From NCBI GenBank assembly GCA_002391525.1, contig DGFE01000262.1, positions 1 to 14,490 on the forward strand: DNA of 14,490 nt, given 5' to 3'. Numbering within the stretch: the stretch's first letter is position 1; every line of letters begins with the position of its first letter. The notes beneath the pieces were generated by a model, which saw only the letters and a program-made list of their open reading frames with translations, made no database searches and was not told where the DNA came from. Both the position numbers and the translations under genes were made by a program. Of this stretch, positions 7,783 through 14,490 are shown piece after piece. The DNA is from Competibacteraceae bacterium UBA3908. Its GTDB lineage: Bacteria > Pseudomonadota > Gammaproteobacteria > Competibacterales > Competibacteraceae.

Positions 7783-7866
7783 GGAGCCCTGTCGCCAGCC
7801 GGCGGCGATCAGCCCCACAACGACTGGCAACCGTTCCTCACCTTTCACTTCCATATCGCCTTATGA
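7783..7866 (+). pseudogene. 3' relic of a fourth tail-collar gene
   Basis: The frame starting at 7783 reads GALSPAGGDQPHNDWQPFLT, then FHFHIAL and a stop. By eye, 20 of these 27 residues match the C-terminus of collar copy 3 (residues about 139-165), and 22 consecutive bases are identical. The remaining 145 or so N-terminal residues of the family are missing. The frame is open back to the vapC stop at 7708-7710 but contains no ATG, GTG or TTG. The usual QGxFP ending is also absent. The stop TGA (7864-7866) overlaps the next gene's ATG (7863). It is best read as the tail of a gene truncated when the toxin-antitoxin module arrived, or by recombination between collar copies. Confidence 0.8.
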
Positions 7867-8288
7867 ACAGACGCACGTTTCTGGTTGCCATGACAGGTTG
7901 CACCGGTGTCGCGATTGGTGGCCGACTGCCGGTCGGGATGGCCGCGCCCCCGACGGCCAAGGCGTCGCCGCCACCGCGCGCCCCGCTCAGTGAACGGTTC
8001 AGCTACGAGGGCTTCAGGGCTTACATCGGCGAAACGTTCTATGTCTACGGCGGCCAGGGTTTGCGCAACGTCGTCAATCTGCAACTGGTCGCGGTGGACG
8101 GTCAGCGCCAGGGCAAGGAGACCGAACAGTTCGTGGCGCGCTTTCGGGGACCCGGCGATGATCCGCTCGCGGCCGGGGTGTACCAGTTCCAGCATCCCAC
8201 CGCCGGCGAATTCCGGCTGTTGATCGCCCCCGCGGTATCCGACAGCAAAGGCCACTATTACCGGGCCGATTTCAATTTGCTGCGCTGA
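7863..8288 (+). CDS. Tat-exported small protein, DUF6916-like
   Basis: Product of 141 residues. The N-terminus MNRRTFLVAM has a twin-arginine motif (RRTFL), then a hydrophobic stretch and a likely cleavage near GMAA|PP (26-30), predicting export of a folded protein. After a Pro-rich linker, residues 43-138 resemble the family I know as DUF6916, often near tail-collar genes (from memory): FRAYIGETF, ARFRGPGDDPLAAGVYQFQH, RLLIAP and the ending YYRADFN. The minus-strand gene at 8778-9071 is a paralogue. An in-frame GTG at 7716 would add 49 Arg-rich residues that are an out-of-frame reading of the collar relic, so ATG 7863 is preferred. No Shine-Dalgarno precedes this ATG; the ATGA overlap suggests it once depended on translation of the lost collar gene. 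Function unknown. Confidence 0.8.
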   Translation: MNRRTFLVAMTGCTGVAIGGRLPVGMAAPPTAKASPPPRAPLSERFSYEGFRAYIGETFYVYGGQGLRNVVNLQLVAVDGQRQGKETEQFVARFRGPGDDPLAAGVYQFQHPTAGEFRLLIAPAVSDSKGHYYRADFNLLR

Positions 8289-8767
8289 TGCCCCGACCGC
8301 CGCTCTCGTTTCGCCCCATCGTCCCTGAAGACCGCGAATTTCTGCAACGGCTCTACGCCAGCACCCGCGCGGAGGAACTCGCCCTCACCGACTGGGACGA
8401 AACGCAAAAACAGGCGTTTCTCGCCCAGCAGTTCGCGGCGCAGCACCACCACTATCAACGGTACTACACGGGAGCGAGCTTCGATCTCGTCCTGCTCGAT
8501 AACGAACCAATTGGCCGGCTGTACGTGGCGCGCTGGCAGGACGAGATCCGCGTCGTGGACATCGCGCTCCTGCCCGAATACCGCAGCCGGGGCATCGGGG
8601 GCGGACTGTTGCGCGATCTGCTGAAAGAAGCCGCCGCCGCCAACCGGCGTTTGACCATTCACGTCGAACGCTACAACCCAGCGCTGCGGCTGTATCGACG
8701 GCTGGGGTTCGAGCCGGTCGGCGAAACCGGTGTTTATCTGCTGCTGGCGGCGAGGCCCGACCAGTGA
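8288..8767 (+). CDS. GNAT-family N-acetyltransferase
   Basis: Product of 159 residues with a full GNAT fold. N-terminal LSFRPIVPEDREFLQRLYASTR (6-27) begins with the typical RP...D element. Motif A is VVDIALLPEYRSRGIGGGLL (89-108), with the acetyl-CoA pyrophosphate-binding R/Q-x-x-G-x-G pattern at 99-106, and motif B is ERYNPALRLYRRLGF (127-141). It transfers an acetyl group from acetyl-CoA to an amine; the substrate cannot be told. Its ATG shares one base with the upstream stop (TGATG), implying translational coupling with the Tat-exported DUF6916-like gene. The gene therefore seems part of the collar/DUF6916 cluster, and could modify one of its proteins, which is inference only. Confidence 0.88.
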   Translation: MPRPPLSFRPIVPEDREFLQRLYASTRAEELALTDWDETQKQAFLAQQFAAQHHHYQRYYTGASFDLVLLDNEPIGRLYVARWQDEIRVVDIALLPEYRSRGIGGGLLRDLLKEAAAANRRLTIHVERYNPALRLYRRLGFEPVGETGVYLLLAARPDQ

Positions 8768-8777
8768 GCCGGTCCGC

Positions 8778-9071
8778 TCAGGTGAAAATGGCCTCGTAGC
8801 GCATCGCCTGACCGCTGGGGCCGAGCGGGACCAGGAAAATTCCCAACTCGCCCAGCGATTCGTTCTGCAAGGGATAGATCGCCTGCGGCAGCAGCGGCGT
8901 CAGCGGGCCGGCGAACAGCAGCGAATACGCCTGCCGCCGGTAGCCGCTTGCGGCGCCGAGCGGGGTGACGGTGGTCAGCCGCAGGTCGAGCGTGCCCGCC
9001 GACCCGAAACCGGTTTGGAAAACCTGCCCCAGGCATTCGCGCCAATGGTCGACGGTCAGCGTGTCCAACAT
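8778..9071 (-). CDS. DUF6916-like small protein, second copy (no signal peptide)
   Basis: Product of 97 residues, read right to left from ATG at 9071. It aligns with the C-terminal domain of the protein at 7863-8288: HWRECLGQVF against FRAYIGETF, LLFAGPLTPLLPQAIYPLQN against ARFRGPGDDPLAAGVYQFQH, GIFLVPLG against RLLIAPAV, and RYEAIFT against YRADFN. It lacks the Tat signal and Pro-rich linker, so is probably cytoplasmic. The start is fixed by AGGAG (plus-strand CTCCT at 9079-9083), seven bases upstream; an ATG six codons earlier would put this site inside the gene. A plausible sigma70 promoter lies at 9112-9141. It converges on the GNAT gene with only 10 bases between stops. Function unknown. 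Confidence 0.8.
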   Translation of the reverse strand: MLDTLTVDHWRECLGQVFQTGFGSAGTLDLRLTTVTPLGAASGYRRQAYSLLFAGPLTPLLPQAIYPLQNESLGELGIFLVPLGPSGQAMRYEAIFT

Positions 9072-9111
9072 CGTTTTGCTCCTGCCCATGATCGATTCAC
9101 GTTTCCTTCCT

Positions 9112-9141
9112 TTTATAGAAGGAGCGGCGCCGGGCGTCCAA
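9112..9141 (-). promoter_or_regulatory. Putative sigma70 promoter for the minus-strand DUF6916-like gene
   Basis: On the minus strand, TTGGAC (plus 9136-9141) and TATAAA (plus 9112-9117) are separated by 18 bp, close to the sigma70 consensus. Transcription would begin about 35 bases before the ATG at 9071, leaving room for the AGGAG ribosome site. Confidence 0.5.
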
Positions 9142-9211
9142 TTTTCTTCCGTCGCGGGCGCCGAAACGGATTCGCGTCTCGACAAGACCCCGCGCCGGTC
9201 AGGTTTATTAC

Positions 9212-9240
9212 TTGTCCGACCCGGCGCGATGCCGGACAAT
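9212..9240 (+). promoter_or_regulatory. Putative galU promoter overlapping an inverted repeat
   Basis: TTGTCC (9212-9217) and GACAAT (9235-9240) are 17 bp apart, each matching four of six sigma70 consensus bases. The same bases form an inverted repeat, TTGTCCG (9212-9218) and CGGACAA (9233-9239), with a 14-base centre, which could be an operator or just a hairpin. The next gene, galU, starts about 50 bases downstream. Confidence 0.35.
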
Positions 9241-9288
9241 GCAACGCCATCCGCAGCCTGACGAGATACCCATAACGGAGGTGAACCA

Positions 9289-10200
9289 GTGAAACGGCAA
9301 GTGCGCAAGGCGGTTTTCCCGGTGGCCGGTCTTGGAACGCGGTTCCTGCCGGCCACCAAGGCCAGTCCCAAGGAAATGCTTCCCATCGTGGACAAACCCC
9401 TCATCCAGTACGCGGTCGAGGAGGCGGTGGCGGCCGGCGTGGATACCCTGGTGTTCATCATCGGACGCACCAAGAACGCCATCGCGGACCATTTCGACAA
9501 GGCTTACGAACTGGAAGTGGAACTGGAAACGCGCGGCAAGACCGACCTGCTCCAGATCGTGCGCAACATCGTGCCGCCCCGGGTGGAGTGCGTCTACGTG
9601 CGGCAGGCCGAGGCGCTGGGTTTGGGCCATGCGGTGCTGTGCGCCCGGCCGGTGGTGGGCGAAGAACCGTTTGCGGTGATCCTGGCCGACGATCTGATCG
9701 AGGAAGACGCCCGGGAGGGCGGGGCGCTGAGCCAGATGACCCGGCAATTCAACAAATACCAGTGCTCCATCCTGGGCGTCGAGCGGGTGCCCAAGGAGGA
9801 AACCAACAAGTACGGCATCGTCCATCCATTGCCGTTCGCGACCCGGCTCAGTAACGTGGACAGTATCGTCGAGAAGCCGAAGCCGGAAAACGCGCCGTCC
9901 AATCTGGCCGTGGTGGGCCGCTACATCCTGACTTCGCGCATCTTCGATCTGCTGGAAAACACCCCGCGCGGAGCCGGCAACGAAATTCAATTGACCGACG
10001 GGATCGCCGCTTTGCTCAACGAGGAACAGGTGCTGGCCTACGAATTCTCGGGCCGGCGTCACGACTGCGGCAACAAGCTGGGTTATCTGGTGGCCACCGT
10101 CGAATATGGGTTGCGCCACCCGGAACTGGGCGAACAGTTTCTGGCCTATCTGCAATCCTTGGGCAGTCAGGCCGGCGGCTCCGCGTCGTCGGGCGACTGA
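9289..10200 (+). CDS. galU: UTP--glucose-1-phosphate uridylyltransferase
   Basis: Product of 303 residues, the normal GalU length. It makes UDP-glucose and pyrophosphate from UTP and glucose-1-phosphate in the cytoplasm, supplying lipopolysaccharide, capsule and exopolysaccharide synthesis. Seen: the nucleotide-binding signature GLGTRFLPATKASPKEM (14-30), ILADDL (131-136) with metal-binding Asp, the sugar-phosphate Lys in VEKP (194-197), VGRYIL (209-214), GNEIQLTDGI (230-239) and the C-terminal GRRHDCGNKLGY (255-266). The start is GTG at 9289, chosen because GGAGGTGA (9277-9284) is a near-perfect ribosome site and the N-terminus fits the family. It probably has its own promoter. The ATG-initiated MaoC-Pta gene follows after 72 bases containing a GC-rich hairpin. 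Confidence 0.96.
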   Translation: MKRQVRKAVFPVAGLGTRFLPATKASPKEMLPIVDKPLIQYAVEEAVAAGVDTLVFIIGRTKNAIADHFDKAYELEVELETRGKTDLLQIVRNIVPPRVECVYVRQAEALGLGHAVLCARPVVGEEPFAVILADDLIEEDAREGGALSQMTRQFNKYQCSILGVERVPKEETNKYGIVHPLPFATRLSNVDSIVEKPKPENAPSNLAVVGRYILTSRIFDLLENTPRGAGNEIQLTDGIAALLNEEQVLAYEFSGRRHDCGNKLGYLVATVEYGLRHPELGEQFLAYLQSLGSQAGGSASSGD

Positions 10201-10203
10201 GCG

Positions 10204-10223
10204 CGCCGCCGGCTCGGGCGGCG
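10204..10223 (+). other. GC-rich hairpin after galU
   Basis: CGCCGCC (10204-10210) pairs with GGCGGCG (10217-10223) around a 6-base loop. No T run follows, so it is not a classical intrinsic terminator, though it might attenuate or stabilise the galU transcript end. The surrounding 72 bases are very GC-rich, which makes chance hairpins likely. Confidence 0.35.
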
Positions 10224-10272
10224 TGGGGCCGCCGCCGCGGATCTTGAGTACGGATTGCCAATCGGCTCGGGA

Positions 10273-11670
10273 ATGATCGTGGACTTCGTCGAGAATTATA
10301 CATTTGACGAAATCGCCGTCGGCCAGACGGCCAGCGTGACCAGATTGCTGACCAAGCGGGATATCGAACTGTTCGCCCTGTTGTCCGGCGACCTGAATCC
10401 GACTCACCTGGACGAGGGTTACGCCGCCGAGCGGGACGGTCGGCGGCAGTTGGCGGCGCACAGTCTGTGGGGGGCCTCCCTGATCTCGGGGGTGTTGGGC
10501 ACCTATCTGCCGGGCGCCGGCACCGTGCACCGCTCCCAGCAACTCGACTTCCTGCGGCCGGTGCGGGTGGGCGATACCCTGCGGGTGACGGTCAGGGCGC
10601 TGTCCAAGCAGCCGGCGGACCGAACCGTGACGTTCGAGTGCGTGGGTATCAATCAAAACGAGGAGCGGGTGTTCGAGGGCACGGCGCGGGTGGTGGCGCC
10701 GGCCAGCAAGGTCCACCGCCGGCGGGTGGATTTGCCGGAGGTGCATTTTCACGAGCACGGTGCCCGCTACAAGAATCTGATCGAAATGGCCCATCAATAT
10801 CCCCCGGTGCGGACCGCGGTGGTGCATCCGGTCGATGCGGCGTCGCTGGAAGGCGCCATCAGCGCCGCGACCGCCGGTCTGATCGAACCGCTGCTGGTCG
10901 GACCCAGGGCCAAAATCCTCGAAGCCGCCCGGATCGCCGGTCTCGATCCGGGGAATTACCCGATTGTGGACGCGCCGCACAGCCACGCCGCCGCCGCTCG
11001 GGGCGTCGAACTGGTCCGCGGCGGCGAAGCCGGGATTTTGATGAAGGGCAGCCTGCACACCGACGAACTGATGAGCGAGGTGGTGCGCGGCGCTACCGGG
11101 CTGCGTACCGAACGCCGGGTCAGCCATGCGTTCGTGATGGAGGTGCCCACCTACCCCAAGCTGTTGATGATCACCGACGCCGCCATCAACATCTACCCGG
11201 ACTTGCTGAGCAAGCGGGATATCGTCCAGAACGCCATCGAACTGGCGCAAGCCATGGGCGTCGAGCGGCCCAAGGTGGCGATTCTGTCGGCGGTCGAGAC
11301 CGTAACCCCGAAATTGCAGGCGACCATGGACGCCGCGGCGCTGTGCAAGATGGCCGACCGCGGCCAGATCACCGGCGGATTGCTGGACGGGCCGCTGGCG
11401 TTCGACAACGCCATCTCCAGGCAGGCGGCCAGGACCAAGGGCATCCGGTCGGAGGTCGCCGGCGACGCCGACATCCTGCTGGTTCCCGACCTGGAAGCCG
11501 GCAACATGATCGCCAAACAGTTGCAATACCTGGCCGAGGCCGAAACCGCCGGCCTGGTGCTGGGCGCGCGAGTGCCCATCGTCTTGACCAGTCGCGCCGA
11601 CGGCGCCCTGGCCCGGATGACGTCCTGCGCCCTGGCCGTGTTGTACGCCAACCGCAAGAGGAAACCATAA
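10273..11670 (+). CDS. Bifunctional enoyl-CoA hydratase / phosphate acetyltransferase (MaoC-Pta fusion)
   Basis: Product of 465 residues matching the known fused family in which a MaoC-like hydratase precedes a phosphotransacetylase. The MaoC part (about 1-145) has SGDLNPTHLD (38-47), the hot-dog-fold hydratase motif with catalytic Asp40 and His45. The Pta/Ptb part (about 165-465) shows TDAAINIYPDL (301-311), GPLAFDNA (373-380), DILLVPDLEAGNM (400-412) and SRADGALARMTSCALA (440-455). The second part converts acetyl-CoA and phosphate to acetyl-phosphate and CoA; the first hydrates enoyl-CoA, perhaps linking it to fatty-acid or polyhydroxyalkanoate metabolism. It overlaps ackA by one base (TAATG), completing the acetyl-CoA to acetate route. 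ATG 10273 is preferred over TTG 10255; neither has a strong ribosome site. Confidence 0.93.
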   Translation: MIVDFVENYTFDEIAVGQTASVTRLLTKRDIELFALLSGDLNPTHLDEGYAAERDGRRQLAAHSLWGASLISGVLGTYLPGAGTVHRSQQLDFLRPVRVGDTLRVTVRALSKQPADRTVTFECVGINQNEERVFEGTARVVAPASKVHRRRVDLPEVHFHEHGARYKNLIEMAHQYPPVRTAVVHPVDAASLEGAISAATAGLIEPLLVGPRAKILEAARIAGLDPGNYPIVDAPHSHAAAARGVELVRGGEAGILMKGSLHTDELMSEVVRGATGLRTERRVSHAFVMEVPTYPKLLMITDAAINIYPDLLSKRDIVQNAIELAQAMGVERPKVAILSAVETVTPKLQATMDAAALCKMADRGQITGGLLDGPLAFDNAISRQAARTKGIRSEVAGDADILLVPDLEAGNMIAKQLQYLAEAETAGLVLGARVPIVLTSRADGALARMTSCALAVLYANRKRKP

Positions 11671-12944
11671 TGTCGCGAGGTTTGCTGGTCATCAACGCCG
11701 GTTCGTCCAGCATCAAGTTCTCGGTGTTCGCCCTGCCGGCGGACGGTGGCGAGATGACGCTGGTCTGTCGCGGCTTGCAGGAAAACATCGGCGAGGACGA
11801 TCCCCATTTCAAGGCGTTCGATCACGCCGGGAAGGTGTTGGTGGATATCCATCCGACACCGCCCGATGGGCATTACCGGAAGCTGGGGTCCGAGCCGCGC
11901 CGGAGAGCGACCGATACCCAGCCGTCGCCGCCGCCGCCGGTCGCCGCGATTTATGATCATAAGGCGGCGCTGCGCGATTTGCTGAGCTGGTTGCGGGAGT
12001 CGCCGAATTTGCCCCAGGTGATCGCGGTCGGGCACCGGGTGGTGCATGGTGCCGACGATTACAGCGATCCGCAACGGCTGACCCCGGAAATCCTGGAGCA
12101 CCTGGAGCAATTCGTGCCGTTGGCGCCGTTGCACCAGCCGCACAACCTGGCCGGCATCCGCGCCCTGCTCGCGGTGCAGCCCGATCTACCACAGGTGGCC
12201 TGCTTCGACACCGCGTTCCACTACGGCCAACCGGAATTGGCCAAACTGTTCGCCCTGCCGCGCGCCTACCGCGACGAGGGCGTGCGCCGCTACGGGTTCC
12301 ACGGGCTGTCCTACGAATACATCGCCGGGGCGCTGGCGGAGGCGATGGGGACGCCGACCACCGGCCGGGTGGTGGTCGCCCATCTTGGCAACGGCGCCAG
12401 CATGTGCGCCATGCGCGATGGCCGGAGCGTGGCCACCACCATGGGGTTCACCGCCGTGGAGGGTCTGCCGATGGGCACTCGCAGCGGCTCGCTCGACCCC
12501 GGCGTGTTGCTGTATCTGATCGAGCGGCACGGCATGGGCGTGCGGTCGCTGACCAACCTGCTGTACAAGCAATCCGGCCTGCTGGGGCTGTCGGGCGTCA
12601 GCAACGACATGCGCGAGTTGCTGGCCAGCGCCGATCCCAACGCGAAGCTGGCGGTGGACTATTTCACCTACCGGATCGCCCGCGAACTCGGCTCGCTGGC
12701 GGCGGCGCTGGGCGGGCTGGACGCGCTGGTGTTCACCGGCGGCATCGGCGAACACGCGGCGGCGGTGCGCGAGCGGGTGTGCGCGCAGTCGGCGTGGCTG
12801 GGCATCGAGCTGGACCCGGCGGCCAACGCCAGCGATGGCCGGCGCATCGACCGCGCCGGCAGCCGAACGGCGGTATGGGTGCTGCCCACCAACGAGGAAC
12901 TGATCATCGCCCGGCATACCCGGCGGCTGGTGCTGGAACGCTGA
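11670..12944 (+). CDS. ackA: Acetate kinase
   Basis: Product of 424 residues that interconverts acetyl-phosphate plus ADP and acetate plus ATP. Catalytic and binding residues seen: N9 in VINAGSSSIKF, R123 in GHRVVHG, D180 in FDTAFH, H211 in RYGFHGLSY, R271 in MGTRSGSLDPG, the GGIGE loop (357-361) and E409-E410 in PTNEE. It starts inside the stop codon of the phosphotransacetylase fusion (TAATG), with AGAGGA at 11657-11662 as ribosome site, so the two are coupled. It is about 24 residues longer than the E. coli enzyme; the excess lies around 62-95, a Pro/Arg-rich insert (including PSPPPP at 85-90) before the GHR motif, likely a surface loop. A perfect 10-bp hairpin follows 12 bases after the stop. 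Confidence 0.96.
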   Translation: MSRGLLVINAGSSSIKFSVFALPADGGEMTLVCRGLQENIGEDDPHFKAFDHAGKVLVDIHPTPPDGHYRKLGSEPRRRATDTQPSPPPPVAAIYDHKAALRDLLSWLRESPNLPQVIAVGHRVVHGADDYSDPQRLTPEILEHLEQFVPLAPLHQPHNLAGIRALLAVQPDLPQVACFDTAFHYGQPELAKLFALPRAYRDEGVRRYGFHGLSYEYIAGALAEAMGTPTTGRVVVAHLGNGASMCAMRDGRSVATTMGFTAVEGLPMGTRSGSLDPGVLLYLIERHGMGVRSLTNLLYKQSGLLGLSGVSNDMRELLASADPNAKLAVDYFTYRIARELGSLAAALGGLDALVFTGGIGEHAAAVRERVCAQSAWLGIELDPAANASDGRRIDRAGSRTAVWVLPTNEELIIARHTRRLVLER

Positions 12945-12956
12945 CTCGGTCGCATG

Positions 12957-12984
12957 GCGGCTTGCCCCCCGGCAGGCAAGCCGC
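12957..12984 (+). terminator. Strong hairpin between ackA and glmS
   Basis: GCGGCTTGCC (12957-12966) pairs perfectly with GGCAAGCCGC (12975-12984) around an 8-base loop, 12 bases after the ackA stop. The expected T run does not follow directly; a mixed pyrimidine stretch with TTTT comes about 20 bases later. It is most likely a transcription end or RNA-stabilising structure for the pta-ackA messenger, though a REP-like dispersed repeat cannot be excluded from one copy. Confidence 0.55.
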
Positions 12985-13037
12985 TACTCTGAGTTCCCTC
13001 TACTTTTACTTAGCGAACCGACTGGCTGGATATCGTC

Positions 13038-14471
<1,434 letters not shown>

Positions 14472-14490
14472 CTGTCTCTTATACACATCT
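14472..14490. other. Tn5/Nextera mosaic-end adapter remnant
   Basis: The last 19 bases, CTGTCTCTTATACACATCT, are exactly the Tn5 mosaic-end sequence used in tagmentation sequencing libraries. They interrupt the conserved glmS reading frame at once after GRGPQ. This is a library artefact left at the contig end and not part of the organism's DNA. Confidence 0.97.

Noticed and set aside
10201..10272. Intrinsic terminator after galU
   Set aside because: The hairpin has only a 7-bp stem and no T run follows, so it is listed as a hairpin without a terminator claim.
9208..11526. 772-codon minus-strand frame opposite galU and the MaoC-Pta gene
   Set aside because: Both plus-strand genes have complete family motifs. 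The antisense product is rich in His, Gln, Arg and Gly without domain structure, as expected for a shadow in GC-rich DNA.
10467..11669. Long in-frame upstream extension of ackA through the phosphotransacetylase gene
   Set aside because: The frame stays open by composition only. The product before 11670 is Arg/Gly-rich without domains, while acetate kinase has a proper ribosome site and begins exactly at ATG 11670.

Overview
The window looks like chromosomal DNA of a GC-rich Gram-negative bacterium, most likely a gammaproteobacterium. Supporting this are a protein carrying an IPTL-type sorting tract, a MaoC-phosphotransacetylase fusion followed by acetate kinase, and GalU/GlmS envelope-precursor enzymes. 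Genus-level assignment is not possible by reading alone; Competibacter- or Chromatiales-like organisms are only a guess. The last 19 bases are a Tn5/Nextera mosaic-end adapter, so the right edge is a contig end from a short-read library. The first ~48 bases are T/G-rich and probably also a contig edge.

Left half (49-9071): an envelope or accessory region. A 1778-residue secreted protein (signal peptide, internal IPTL-type segment plus second hydrophobic helix, cadherin-like and Ig-like repeats, C-terminal beta-helix) is followed at gaps of 14, 9 and 12 nt by three paralogous phage-tail-collar/MdpB proteins, which looks like one operon. A vapBC-like toxin-antitoxin pair follows. Just after it lies an 84-bp relic of the 3' end of a fourth collar gene, whose stop codon overlaps the start of a Tat-exported small protein (DUF6916-like). 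Then come a GNAT acetyltransferase (TGATG overlap) and, convergent on the minus strand, a second DUF6916-like paralogue without a signal peptide. I infer that the ancestral unit was adhesin - collar x3 or x4 - DUF6916 - GNAT, and that the toxin-antitoxin module arrived later and destroyed the last collar gene.

Right half (9289-14471): housekeeping. galU (UDP-glucose synthesis), a fused enoyl-CoA hydratase/phosphate acetyltransferase, and ackA overlapping it by one base (acetyl-CoA to acetyl-P to acetate with ATP formation). After a 10-bp perfect hairpin comes glmS (glucosamine-6-P synthesis), cut off after 478 codons by the adapter.

I saw no tRNA, rRNA, CRISPR array, insertion sequence or transposase. 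The most interesting parts are the internal sorting tract in the giant protein, and the collar-gene relic next to the toxin-antitoxin module, which leaves the downstream exported gene without an obvious way to start translation.
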